Origin: Ascidia mentula
Taxonomy: Eukaryota; Chordata; Ascidiacea; Phlebobranchia; Ascidiidae
NCBI GenBank assembly: GCA_947561715.1
Contig: OX387202.1
Location: 19,791,001 to 19,855,000, forward strand
Direction of reading: 5' to 3'
DNA length: 64,000 nt
Shown: positions 33,901 to 48,900 of the stretch, in pieces
Layout of the letters: the number at the start of each line of letters is the position of its first letter
Numbering within the stretch: position 1 is the stretch's first letter
The notes under the pieces: model-generated
Seen by the model: the letters and a program-made list of their open reading frames with translations, nothing else
Told to the model about the DNA's origin: nothing
The model's database searches: none
Made by a program: the position numbers and the translations under genes

Positions 33901-36900
33901 GACAGTTTTTTGGCCGTTTCGCTTCATGTTGTATTCTTTTGAGATTGGACCGAAGGAACTCGATTCCAACAACATTTCAAATTTCTTTGTATCTCGGTCT
34001 TCGTGACGAAAGTGCGTCAGTGCCGGGTATTCCCCCATTATCTTCTGTGCCAAATTTCGGGGAAATTTGAGTGAAGGAAAAGCAACAGAATTTTCCAAAT
34101 GCCATATGAATGTTAGGATTCTTCAGTGCGAATTCGTTGCCTTCGAATCACTTTTTGCACCAAAGTTTTGCTGAATGTGCGTGTATTTATTTATTGCAAT
34201 AACGCAATGCAATGTATTGACTTGTTGACAGCTTGGTGTCGCGGCGCCTTCCTCGCCCTTAATAAACTCCACCAAACATGACCATATACATGTAGCCCCA
34301 AGGCCCAATAATAACCCCTGATATCGGTATAACCTGAGATAACCCCCAAACAATATTTTACAACTTTTTGTGTGACCTTTAATAACCCCAATATTTTATT
34401 CAGCGGAGAAAGTGGAGCTGGAAAGACGGAAACGACCAAATTCATGCTCAGTTATCTCTCCCACGTCAGCCGAGCTTCCAGCAAGACAGAGTGAGTTTAA
34501 CCTATGACGTCACGGCATGTGGAAATTTATGAATGGGGAAACTGGCAGTAGGTTTTCAAAGGCGTTTGATCCCGAATGCCGGGGTGCTTGGGGTTTTTGT
34601 GCAGCCAACTTGTGATGCAAACCCTTGGTCTATATGAGTTGAATCGGCGCATGAATTTTCCCGATCACTAAGCTGTGAAAGCTGTGTCTCCCAAGATTGT
34701 GGAACAATAATAATTCTGCTTCGAGCTTTTGTTTATATGTGAAAATTATTTAAACCGTTGTAACCGGGCATGAGGTTTCACTAAATCATCGCTCAAAGAA
34801 CGATTGACCTTTCGTGACCCCTGCCGTCTCTAAACCCTGTTCCATTTTTTCCCCAACAGACCATCAAAGGACAACGGGCGTTCGATCGAGCAGTCCATTC
34901 TTGAAAGCAGTCCATTACTCGAGGCTCTCGGGAACGCGAAAACCGTGTACAACAATAATTCGAGTCGGTTCGGAAAGTTTATCCAGCTTCTCTTCAGTGA
35001 GGCTGGCCAGATCAAAGGGGCTCGGATAACTGATTGTATCCTTCAGTGTCTATATGGGACTGCGGTGATATTGTTAGGGACTTGGGTTGATATGTTGGGA
35101 TTAAAGGATCTAGGCTTGGTTACCTCGGTTAAAGTTGGTATCAAAGGTGGTCAAATAATCTTATCAATGGTTGTAGGCCAACCTTAGCATAAATACATCC
35201 GGGTGGAACTCAAATAGTCCCTAATATTGTAAGAGACTCCATGCCTTTCTTGCTGATTCGTATTTACCAAGATGGCTGATAACCGTCTGTCGGCACCTCC
35301 CCGTCTGCATCAAAAAGTAAGGGACATTTTGCACTTTTTTAAATCGGAAACACCGCTGGCGAACTTGGCCCCCAGCGAACAACTATCTGGCGACCATGTC
35401 GTTGTTTATTACATCACTAAAGCTTAAGCAGTTTCTTGTCGCACCAATTTGGAAGGTTTTTCCAATATATAGTTTTTTGTAATTTGCTTTTCCTTCTGTC
35501 CGTGCGCTGGGTTTTTGCCTAGCTCGTCTAAAGTGGCCGGTCTTGGTGGGGAAACCCCCTATAATACCAATATTATGAACGTCACCGTTGTCACCTGGCA
35601 AGTCATTCGATAAAGTCGCCGTAAAAAACATTTCATGTAATTTAAAATGGAACAAAACTATGTATTTGTAAATTATCGCCCCTTAACCCCCTGTGATGTC
35701 CGCGAACCCCAGATCTCCTTGAGAAGGTAAGGTTTTCAGACTATTACAATATTATAGAAAGACGTTGTAATATTTTATATTTATTTGAAAATATTTTGAA
35801 ACCAATTCAGTTCAATCGTGCAAAATACATAAGGCGTATGATGTATAAGACCGATGACGAGGTCTTCATATTTACATAAAATTATAAAAAAACACTCCAA
35901 TTATTTTGATATCGTTAGTGGTTTTGTTCGACCGCAGAAATTTATTCGAAGTTAAATTAACACTTATCTCGTGCTGCAACACCCTGACGTTTGTCACGGC
36001 TCGCTCTCGTTTATCGACGCCGACGAACTTTTATAACTGAAACGTGACGTTATAGTATTGTGCTTACGTCATCACAGCATAGAGTCGTCCGTCAGAACCC
36101 CGGAGAGAGGAATTATCACATTTTTTATCAACTCGTCCGCGGTCTTTCTCAAGATGAAAAAGGTGAGGCTGCTTTGCATGAAATAACTTAAAACACGAAA
36201 TAATCTCGTGATATCTCGATGGATTGTTTTTAATGTATGACGTCATGTTTATGCCGAACGAACGGTTAAGGCAACAATTAAACAAAAAAAACCTTGGGGT
36301 ATCTTTGCTGGGACAATTTAACCATTTTGCAAATACTTGCAGACAAGTTGCACTTGGGTGAACCCGCCAACTACCACTATCTCAACCAATCAGGATGCGA
36401 CTCCGATCCTACCCTCGATGACGTCAAAGACTGGGAGCAATTAGAGGTACTTCCCCTAGATTAGGACTGTTTGAAAACAAATTGTCGTCTAATTTAAGGC
36501 GGTTCTTTCTTCGTGTTTGACCATTAGAAAGCACAAATATATATAACACTATTTTCAATGTTTTGCGACTCCTTGTTCTGTGTGGTGAATATATTGACCT
36601 ATAAACGTGTTTATAAATAAACAAAACGAGAATAACCGACCTGTGCTAATTTTGCAATTCAATTGAAACCACGATCTTGAATTCAAAACGAATTGACACC
36701 TCGGGTCAAATCCTTTCTGAATTAGAAGCCGCAAGGCTTTATATATCCACAAACACCAGTAATGCAAATTCGCAACAGAATAAACTAAACCCGATACTTG
36801 CGGAAATCACGTGACAAGGATCAAATCTTTCAATTGTTCTCCCGCGTAATTTGAAACCTGTTTTTTTCCTGAAACCGTTTCGTCATTCCGTGGCCGTAGA

Positions 36901-39900
36901 CCACGTGCTGTTCCCTTTACTAAAATACGTGTTTTTTAATTCATATAACAAGAGAAAAAAATGTTGCTCGGTATTCCGATCAAAATGTCTGCTTTGTGGG
37001 TACTTTTGCGTGCAAAGTTACTGATTTCCAAGCAATGTTCCAAGCATTCGTCACAAAGTTTATGTTGATTTGTGAATAATATCTGGTCATGTGACTTTGA
37101 GTCGTACAAAGCTTTGCTTTCGCATGTATTTCCATCAAAAAACCCGTCACAGTTACCAATGTACCAGAAATAGGCAACAAATTGTTTTAATCCAAATCAG
37201 TTCGAAAGCAAGTCCTGGGTTATACTTTATTACCGAATGTAAATTGTGCTTTTACATCACTTACAAAATATATGTTTTGAATATCGTTCGTAGATAACAA
37301 TATAAGCCTCGGTGTAAAAAGAATCGTGAGGTCGAACTTCCCCAGCAAGTTGCAACTTATTTCGTGTCGACCTTATTTGATCGCTTTTCATTCACACGCT
37401 ATCTCTAGTTCGGAAATGATGACGTCACAATACCACGCCGGACGTGACAAGGCCTAAATGTTTTCGTGCCAGTTTGTTACGTCACAGTGATGAATTATCG
37501 TGAAATTTTTATTGTTTGGAGTTGGGGACATTTGATGCGATGAACTTTCGAGCCAGCGCTGTTTTAAAACTCGGAATCATGAATTGCTGAACTGTTGCAA
37601 ATGCAGGCTTTGCCATGGATGGTTTTCACGACCCGAAAAGCTACATATTTTCATAAGAACAAATATCAACCCCTTAACTTTCCCTTCTTCGTGTTTAGCA
37701 AGCGCTCAAAACGATTGGTTTCAAAGACGGCCAACAGCAGGACATGAAAAGTGTGCTTGCTGGGATTCTCCAACTTGGCAATGTTGCTTTTGCCAACGCT
37801 GGTGGTGCCCAAGTCGTTGATGTGGACGGTAAGTCTTTCTTTCTTGTATGTCTTATACAATTACACATGTATAACTAATTGGTCAGTACATAACATTTCG
37901 TTTTACACGGGTATCAGTGCTTTAATAATTTGTATCACAAAGTTTATCTATAAGCATTGGTGTTTATCCTGCCTTTGTTGGTGACCCCGATGTTCGACCA
38001 AATTTAACCACGGACGTAAACACTTGGTTTCTTTCTTTGTTCTCTGCTCCTTATTTATTCCTTGGGCGTTTGCCTTCTCTCAATCACGTCTTTCGAAATT
38101 TAACGATGGTCGGATATCTTTGATTTTGTACGTTTTAACCTCGACCACTCAACTCAAGCAATCCGTTTCCTTGCTTGTTTTAAGTTTAGTTTCCTATTAT
38201 GTAAACTACTTTCGTTTCCTCCACTTTGTAACATAGGAAAAGCGTTTCTTCCACCGGATATCTTGCCAGGTAAACGTATTGCTGGTTGTAGGCTGTAGCT
38301 GTCTGTAGATGGAATCATCCGCATGCTTTTAATTAACTCCCAAGTTAGCCAACACTAATTTGCAACAACATGTAGAATGTGCACTAAATCCGATCACCGC
38401 AACTAATATTCCCGTGAGTAGGATCCAGGAGGTTTAGTGTGTCTTGCAATGAAGCATTTGTGGTGACAACTTCGCGATAAACATAACTAAAACGAAAAAT
38501 ATTGTTCGCTGGATGGAAAAGCCAAACAATAAACCTTTTCGTGTTGTTTTGAATGTTTCATATTTTAATTTTTAGAGTTGAATCTTTTGTAAAAACAATT
38601 TATGTAAAATAAGCATGGGGTCCTGTAGTTATCACGTTAAATCAAATACCTCACCACGGTATGTTGTATTCAGACTCAAGTGCATGCTCGGTAAAACGTT
38701 CACATCTAATGGTTTGTGTCTTATCTAATATCACGGCCACAAGCATGTGTAGTTGTTTGTGTGTAGACAACTTTGTGTGGTTCATTTAGAAGTAATGTAA
38801 ACAGATCTTGGATTTCTGCCTACTTTGTGGTAAAAGCTTGCTGTGAAAACTGTGAGTCATTTAATTCTTAACGTAGAGAGAATAAAGATTCAATAATATG
38901 TGCTGTGGAAAGTCGTGCACTTTGCGTGTGTTGCGCAGACCCAGTGTAAAGTAATACAGACTCCCATAGCTTTCATATTCAGGAAGTTACATTTTGTCCC
39001 TGCAGTTGTTGAGAGAACGTCCAAGTTGCTCGGGATCGACAGTGAGAGGTTGGAGGCGGTGATGAAAGAGAGGACGATGAAGTTGAGAGGTGAAAACATA
39101 ACCTCACCGCAAAGCGTGGATCAGGTAGATGAGACAAGCACAAGGTCATGGTGACCTTGCAGTGGAAACCACTCAAATTCGTATCCAAAGTAGACTTTCT
39201 GTACAACGTAATCACGTTCAAACGCACGGTCGGAAAACGATTTTTCTTTTTAGCTCGGCACTTGTGGTGTTGTGTAAACAAACTGTCCAAATGTTTGTGT
39301 AAATCTGTCTTGCGTCATTAAAGCTTTGAACAGTCCTGACCCGGTTACTCAGCACTTGCGGATCTACGTAAGCATGAGTCAGCAATTCGTTCCCACAGTC
39401 ACGCGTCAACATTTGAACAAGAATAAATATCATATTCAGCTCAAACGCCAACGTTTTAAAGAGTTACACGTCTATATATTCATACTACGTTAATGAGAAG
39501 CTCCAAAAAATGCACAAAATTTTCTTTGTATTACATCCTGTGCAACTATAGTCGAGCCCATGAAATACTATATTCCTTGTCTCTGATTGGCAGGCCTGCG
39601 ACTCACGTGACTCCCTTTCTATGGCGCTCTACTCCCAATTATTCCGTTGGATAATCTCGAAGGTGAATCACCGCATCAAGGGACCGGACGACTTCCATTT
39701 CATCGGAATTCTCGATATTTTCGGTTTTGAGAACTTCTCGGTAACGAAGTTGCTTTGATTGTATGAAGAAAAAGTCCTTGTATAAAATGTTTTTATTGCA
39801 ACCGAAGTTACGTCTGCCATCCGGCGAGGGTTGCCACAAGAACAGTTCCTTTAAACTAACAATACATGTCAGCTAGAGTTACACTGCAGTTGCTATAATT

Positions 39901-42900
39901 GCTCAAAAACCAGCAGCGTTTCTATCAATGTTGATTAGAGTCGAAATTACAAACGTTTTTTTTACATTTTTGAAGCCCAGAAACGTGGACATATAAGTTT
40001 GTTTTGCTAAAGGGTTGCTTGGTTACAGTTATTTCTAATTCAAGATATACATTATTTGTTCTTGTTGCATCAATGTATTGTGTGAGAAAGTACTGAAATC
40101 TTTGCAATCATTCAGTCACCTTCTATCGCCGGGTCTACATGTGTTGTTTTCAGGTGAATCGTTTTGAGCAATTCTGCATCAACTTTGCAAACGAAAAACT
40201 ACAGGAATTTTTTAACCGGCACATTTTCAGCTTGGAACAAATCGAATACAACAAGTGAGTCTTCGTAAAACATCACTTACTGCATTGGACAGCACAAATT
40301 AATGCAACAAAAAATGGAAACCATGCAATCTTCCCATTCCCCTCCACTTGTTATTTAGATTAATTAAGGACCTAAAAAACCTTTTCTGTATTTTTTTTCT
40401 CTACATTTTTCACTTTTTCGCCTGTATTTTATATCTTCGGTCGTGGTAATATCTGTGGGGAATAACTTTTCGCTTTATCTTAACATACCACGTTGGGACT
40501 CGAACCCATGCTATCCTGCACACGAACCCTAGTAAATTTGTTAACTTATTTGTGTTTTTTTTGTGATTTCAATCCCAACCATTTTATAATCGTTTTTAAC
40601 TACACCGGGATTCGAACCCAGGATATCCTGGCCTGGAATCCCGATCAGGTTCCTACTGGTATATGAGTCGGGCGCTTGACCAATGTTGCCACCATTTCAC
40701 AATCTTCCACTTTACAGGGAAGGTATAGACTGGTGCGACGTCCAGTGGTCAGATAACAGTGAGTGTCTCGACCTGGTGGAGAAAAACCTCGGTTTGATGT
40801 CACTTATTAACGAGGAGAGTAGATTTCCGAAAGGAACGGACAAATCCCTGCTGCAGAAACTCCACAACCAACATGCGGTAAGTAAAAACATATTTTTCAC
40901 CCTACTTTGTTACGTCACAACTTCCTTAACAACTCGGTATTTCGAGTTTAAAGCACTAGTGTCCGCTTTGTTACGTCACAACTTTAACTATGTTTTTTTT
41001 CGCAGAAAAATCCCTTCTACGTGAAACCTCGAGTGACCGGAAACCAGTTCGGGATTCGACATTACGCTGGGGAGGTAAGGGTTGAGGCTGGGTTGAGGCT
41101 GGGTTTAGGCTGGGTTGAAGTTGGATTAAGGCTAGGTTGAGATTGGGTATTCCCAAACCATTTTGCTTTATGCGTTCGTGGGTGATGGCTAACTTAATAT
41201 TGCAGGTTCTCTACAATATCGATGGGTTCCTGGAGAAAAACCGCGATACATTTCGTGATGATTTACTCGGCTTGTTGAAGGATTCCAGGTTTATATTTTA
41301 ACTAATTTAATTATCTAAAAAAAAACTCGTGACATTATTTTTCATAGCTGTGATCTTATCTACGACATGTTTGAGAAAGTTCGGGGAACTTCGGAAGACT
41401 CCGGGAAAGGTCGGAAAAAGCAGTCAGCCGTAACAGCAAGTGGCCACTTTAAAGTAAGTTCTCTTTCTACAGTTGAAGTTAATTTGGATTTTCCATACAT
41501 TTAACAATTTGACAGAAATCCCTCCACGCTTTAATGGAAAGACTTTCATCTGCAAGTCCGTTCTTCGTGAGATGCGTGAAACCAAATGTGGAGAAGGTGA
41601 TTACTTGTAAAATGTTCACAATGTATAAAATGCATATGTGGGTACCTAGTTACATAAATAATTAACTTTTGTTATTTTTCCTGTGTTGCGCAGGAACAAG
41701 GAAATTTAATGCACATAATATACGCAAATAAACATAAATATTAACAATCACAATCCCGTTCAAAAGCAACAAAAATATCAGCAGAAGTCGCCGCGATCAG
41801 AAAGTTTGTAACAAACTTGTTATTCACCACTAGGTGGCGGAGAACTTCAACCCCGGGGTCGTTCTAAACCAACTTCGTTATTCGGGAATGTTGGAAACTG
41901 TGAGAGTGAGGAAGGCTGGCTTTCCGGTCAGGCGGTTGTACAAAGACTTTCTTGACAGGTGGGTCACGTGACTATCTAGAACTGGTCTGTGATCCAGGTC
42001 TGTGATTGGTTGTTGCTTTCACGCGACATGGATCTAGTAATAACTAAAAATTCATGTGTAGAAATTTCCTCCACTTTCGACCATTTAAAATGTGCATGTT
42101 GGACCACAAATCATGCATTTAGTCACACCAGTCTCTGTCGCTTAACTGCTAAATGTTTTGACCATTAAGATACGGAATGATTTGCGCTCTGTCGTCATCC
42201 AACGAACCACTTGATCACAGCAAGGAAGTTTTGAACTTGGTTGACCCCGAAGGGACGAATTGGAGACTCGGAAATACAAAGGTGGGATTTGAACAAGATC
42301 CATTCTTCACAGGTGTAAAGTATTTGCCGTCTTGGTTTAAGTCGCGAACTGCTGGCAGATCTTTCACTCAAGGGTCTTATGCGAAAACCCTGCGTAACCG
42401 CGCAATTGCCTCGAACAATGTTTACATTCTGTGTTATTTTTATTGATAAGAAATAATGACGTAACGTTGGATGTTTTAACTCTGCAGGCGTTCATGAAGG
42501 AAATTCTCGAACAAAAGTTGGAAAAGGCGCGATTTGAAAAGGTGTCACGTGCCGCTATTATCATCCAATCAGTGATGAGAGCTGTAGCGGCGCGAAAATA
42601 CTTTCTTCGCCTGAAGAAGAACATCGTACACACACAACGATTCGTGCGAGTAAGCAATTTGTATGATTTCTGTGGGTTCAAGTATCGCGATCGAATGCAT
42701 GCCAATATTATGGAACAACAACGACACCAAGTGGCGTAAAATATTACTTGGCCTAACGCGAAACACAGTGAGGTTTTTTTAATTGTCTGGGAGTCCCCAA
42801 AGTAAAAGAAGTAAATACCAACGTTTCTTACTATGGTTAACGTTATCAATTTATTTGTTCTGTTCTCGTGTGCCTGTCGCACAAAAAGTTTACAGACAAA

Positions 42901-45900
42901 TTCAGTGCCTTCATATCTTTTGTGAAACCCTAGTTTTTTGGGGGTCTGTATAAAAACTTGTTTGTTATTTTCCCGCCATTATTCAGGGGTTTGTTGCGCG
43001 GAGGAAGTTCAAACGAGTTCACAAGGCGATCATCACAATGCAGAAATTCGAGAGAGGAAGGAAAGCAAGAAAATTATTCAAACTTCTTCTCGCAGAAAAA
43101 CGAGAGAGGGAGAGAAAAAGGGCGGAGGCGACGATCGTCTTCCAGAAATACACGAGAGGGCGGGCAGCCCGGAAGATGTTTAAGGTAGGATGTTGCTGTT
43201 TTTGGATGGTTTCAATGCTGTTGGTAGTTTTAGCACAGGAGTACACAACCCATGCATGTCATATTAGTTGTCACATGCCAAACATTTGCGTGACCTCTTT
43301 TCAGTGATTGATGCTTGCTGGCAAGGAAACTTGACGCAACATTGTTGGACAACATACTATCAATAAACACACTTGGAGTTTACGATTTTCTACTTAAAAT
43401 ACTAAATACACCCAAAGCACTGTCACTTTGTGTAAAAAGTCATTGTGTGCATTTGATGATACGATTTCCATGGCAACCTTCATATTTACACCTTCCCATT
43501 ATTTAGATCCTGCTTGAGAAACACAGACAACTCAAGGCTCTTAAGGAACAAATGGAAAGGGAGAGGAAACAGAGGGAGGAACAGGTTTGTCCGTCCCTTA
43601 CTTTCCTTTTACCCCCCAGCTTTATAAATTTAAAGGTCACAATAACATTGTGTAAGAATCCTGGAACAGAACGGTTTCTTCCACTTTTATGAATTTCCAC
43701 ATAAATTGTTTGGCTAATATTTAAAGTTTGACTTTGTGTTTGCAATAAGTTTGTTGAGGTTTCAAAAGTTGGGCGAATTGTTCTCAAAAATTAGGTTTTT
43801 TGAATAAACTAAGACAAGAAAATGGTTTCTGTAGGCGCGCTTGGAACGGGAGAGACTCGCGAGGGAGGAAGAAGAAAAAAGGCGAAGAGAGAAACAGGAA
43901 CGAGAGGTGGTAAAAAAAACCTTAAAATTTTCTGATTTCCTTGCATAGAAGGAAAAGTTACCTTTCCTGTGTTGATTGTTTGAAGAAACCCAGACACCAA
44001 ATTGCTTTAAATCTCAACAATCTGATTTTTGCAGTGGAAATACTGAAAAGATTTATTTTAGCAATTGGTTGACATGTTTGTACAAGTAACACGAAAAGTG
44101 CAATATTTTCTGTGTGTTAATCATTCCCACAATACTTGGCCACTCTCTGATTATCTGGTGAAATTTCCCCTTTCCAGATGGCGAGAGAGGCTGAAATGGC
44201 CAGGGAAGCGACGGAGAACGGATTGGAGGAGGACGCTGAGGGTCTTCCTTCACCCCCACCGCCCCCACCTTGTGAAAAAATGTACAGCCCCCGCAAATCC
44301 ATGGATGGCGAACACGTGGGTGCTTGTGTGTGCTACGTATACGTTTTTGTGAAACAAATCTTGATCTTTTAAACAAAATACTTGCTTTTAGGGTTGGTTA
44401 CTTTCCAACACTTGGAACTTTTAATTTAATTGTTTCTTGGTTTCCGCCAGCAAGAGATTCAAATCATATTTCTATTGTAAAAAAAACAACTCGCCTATCT
44501 CTTCGGGCAGGAATCGGCTCTTGCGTCACTCGACGCCGTCATAGATTCCGCTGACGTAGACAGTGCTTACTCAACCGTAAACAAGAGGATGCTCTCATCC
44601 GGTGGTGAGGAGGAGCTTGATGATGCGGAACGGGAGGAGATGGAGAGGATCTTCCAACTTGAACTTGAGATCGCGCAGATGCATCGACGAAGCGAGGCCA
44701 GGGAGAGTCTTGCGCTGGAAGTGGTGAGAATAAGTGTTGTGATGTCATAATATGATTCAGAATACTGGAAGGTATTTAAGAACAATCTAAGTTGGCAAAA
44801 AACTAATCTGGTATTTTTACAAAAAAGAATTTTTGTTTGTTTTGCTGACTTTAATAATTTTTAATCAGGATCAACCTGAAGCAACCGATGAATTCGTAAC
44901 GAACGTGGGTGAGGAATATTACCCCGACGAGAAGGCAGACGAAAACAGAGGAATGGACATTCTACAGGTTACAAATATAAGTTGTTTGCGTGCAAACAAC
45001 ACTGTGAATGTTATTAGGATTTTATTTTGTCCATACTAACAATTCAATCCGGCTCGATTGTTTAATGGTGGTTGCTATTTTTAAATTCACTAACAAATGA
45101 TTTTGCGTAACCCGAGATCATTCTTATCAGTTGTAATTCCGATAATCAATCCGATGACGTCATCCTCGTTACGTAGCAAGTCAGCTTGTATTAGGTCTGA
45201 AATCATCTTAAAATAATTTTCCGTTTAAATTATAATTGGTCTATAGTTTAATGGCGTTTACTGATTGATTTTAAATTGCCCCCGAGTGCGTAATATTGTG
45301 ATTTATGCAACGCATAAGCGAGTTACTCGCAACCACAAAGCAAAGTTCGGGGTGCTGGCGATACTATGGACAAAAAAGAAGGTTTTTTAAACATTTTGTT
45401 GCTCCAGGATTTGGGTTTTGAAGATTTTGAAAGCCAAGTGGACGCAATGATGCATAACACATCGTATGACGTCGATCAAATGAATGTACGATATTTGTTT
45501 TTGTTTTAAGCTGATTTGCACGTTGTTTTGTAACAGTTACCTGGGTGGCGACGAGTCACATTGTAAGTTTCCGAGACGGGGAAGAGGTTGTGGTTATATT
45601 GTTTATGTTTGCAGGGAAGTATTCTCGCACTGGGTGACAATTAGTAAACAACAATATGGCAGTCGTTTTATTTATGCTAAGAGCAAACGATTTGATATTA
45701 TTCTATTAAAACGTAACTCTGCAGTTGCCTGTGTGCGTTTTTCTTTTGCTACAAACAGACAAGGGTTTTGATTCTTGATTATTTAAAGTTAATCTTTATC
45801 GTTTCTCAACTAACAACAAGTGTAAAAGGTTAATTTCAACCTTACATGGAAAAAGTTAGTAAACAAATATTTCCCCGACCCACAGAACACACAGGATGGA

Positions 45901-48900
45901 ATTGTTCCAGATGACGAGGAGAATTACGAAGCGGAAGACATTAAAACGTCTGATATGGACGACGGTAAGTGTTTAAACGCTTTGTTTTAAAATTTCGCAG
46001 TTTTGACACGGGGTGCTATTACTTCTATGGCAAAGTAGTGACGACATCATGTGATTTGTCGTGACGTCATCAATGTTTTTGTATTGAAATGATGCATGGG
46101 GGTTGAACTATTGCTGGTGTTTTCAATCAAACTTGTTGATAATGAAACATTATTCTTGGGCGTTTACCCACTATAGAGAGTTATTACACTGATTCGTCGT
46201 TTGATGACGTCGATGATGACGACATGAGTGACGATGGAACGTCCACTAGTGGCGGTATGGAGGTCGCAGAGAAGTGGAGTCCCAACGTATACTTTCATTC
46301 CTACCTCGACGTGAAGGTTAGACGGAATAATATGTTGGACTGAGATTTCCACCTTCGTGGTTCCCAGTGTTCACAACTCGCATTCGTCCAATATGTTCTC
46401 ACGGCGCACTGAAATTTCGTGACGTTTTAAGGATGTAATAGTAATACAGTTGTTGATATTGATCAGTTCGCTTGTTACGTATCACATTGATCAGTGCAAC
46501 AACTAAATGGCTCAGTTTGTTATGGAAATAAAATTCAACTCCACGTAAGTTGGCCAACAACATTTAAGCAACAAACTAGCAAGCGTCACACCAACTTCTG
46601 CCACTGTGAAGATTGGTTGATATTTGAAAACACATCATTGCACAACCTTACAACCTGTTATAGGGTGGCCTCATGAGCCAGTGGAAGAGACGGTGGTGCG
46701 TCCTGAGTAACAGCACTTTCATGATCTTCAGAAGCAAACAGGATAGTTTAAAGTGCGGCTGGCTGTTTAAGAAAGCTGACAGTGGCAAAGGAACTCTGAG
46801 AGGAACTCTCCCAAGGAAGAATTGGCAGAAAAGGTTGGTGGTCGGCGATGTATTTCATATTATATTTCCGTTGTTAGTTCTACGTAGCAGTTAAGTTACA
46901 CGAAGCTTGAACACTAAACAAGGTACAACAACAAAACACTAAACAAGGTACAACAACAAATAACCAAATCCAGATGGTTCACGCTGCGCAACCAGGAGTT
47001 GAAGTTTTACGATAACGACGAAGAGAACGCCAAGTGTCGGGGGACGATCGACCTCAGTCAAATATCCGACGTAACTGACGTCACAGAGAAAGAGAATGGC
47101 ATTGACATCATTATGACGTCATCAAAAGTGCACCACCTTTCGGCGGAATCGAGCGAGGAGGCGGGGGAATGGTACAGGTGAGTTTAAACCAGAATCGCCA
47201 ACGTTTGGTAAAAAGTCTTTGGATGCAGTGTGGACTTTCACTGAAAATACTGTGAAATGTTATTGAGTGGAACTTTTTTTCCGCAGCATGTTGATGAAGA
47301 TTGTATCGAGCACGGAGAAAGAGATAGCAAACATGGAAAGCGAGTTCGCAAACCCGAAGAACGCTCTGATGACGGTCGACGGTCAAACCGTTACCCAGGC
47401 AACCGCAACATCTGTGTCAGGTGACTCTCGTGTATTTGAGCAAGTTGGCAGTTTCTCTTGAGGAAAAGACGTTACAATATAAATAGGCTTTAGGGGTTCT
47501 GGCACTGATTTTAATCTCAGGAATCGGATACATTATGGATGCTACATTATAACCAATTACTCCTATCGTGGCATCGTGGCGACAAGATGTGAATAATATT
47601 AAGTGGTTTGTGACTGCAGGAAAGTCGAACACGTTCACTGTGACGACATCGCAACGTGTTTACACTTTCGCGAGTGATTCGGGGGAGGAAATGCATCACT
47701 GGATCACTTTACTCAATGAGAGCAAGAACACAGCAAGTTCAGGCGACTCGGTACGTGTTAAACAGACAGAAACCAAATCCCATTTGACTTCAAGTTTTAT
47801 AATGATTGCTTCACAATTGGTCACAAATCAAAACGACAAAGTGAATTTTTAGAAAAATTACACAATAAGTTTTGTCAAGAAAATAAAAGTCAGTAACACT
47901 TTCTTTTATAACTCAATACATATTTTCTTTGTGGTAAGGGAACTCTTCAGGCTCGCCCACAATCTCAAATATTGTTAATACACTTTCAGGCTGGCCAGGA
48001 TTCTTTCATACAGCAAGGTTGGTTGCTTAAAACATCTTACGAGAAGCAGAAAGTGAGTCACCAACGTCGGTGGTTCGTTCTGAAACCAAACGCGATCGAA
48101 TATTTCAAGAACAGCAACCGCGATGCCCAGAAGATCGGGTCGATGGGACTCAACAGTCTCTGTGTTGTCACCTCACCGGACGAGAACGTCTTTGTAAGTC
48201 CCTGGTGTATGTAGGAGTAAAAGTGAGCTTTCGTGTGTTTACTAGAGATGAACACTTGTTAATCGAACCTCGCTGTGAGATCCTGTATAGCTGGACGATT
48301 CCGTCTTACCATGTAAAACACGTAACACTTAAAATCATAAAACGAATGTAATAAAGTTTAATAATATGTATGTTGCCTACACAAAAAGCACTTGTTTAAA
48401 CAGGATCAGTCTGGTATAATACAAGGGAAATATACGTTTATTCCCGTTAAGCATGTCATTTTTTGTGTAATATTACTGAACATTGACCGGCAGCTGTAGT
48501 TTGGATCCACACTTTCTATACTAGAAGTTACGCCACCTCTATTTCACTACAGACGCAGACAGGTTTGTGGGAGATTGTGGTGTACGGGAGGAAGCACACC
48601 CTCCGACTCAGCACGGAGGTAGAGGAAGACGCGAACATCTGGAGCAGTGAGATCCAGGCTATGATAGATGGACAACCTCTGATTATCACCAAAACAAAGA
48701 TCCTAATGGACAAGATCAAGGTACAGAAGTGTAGAATTGAAACTGAGCTTATTGCGCAACTGCTTCGATCTAATATGTCGGTAATGTGTCTGGTGATTAT
48801 CTTGCCACTTAAGTAGCCAGGCGAAAAGCTTATTGCATTGAAATTACCTGCTTAAAAAACACATCAGGAAATATTATTACAATGTTGTTAACAAAACGAC

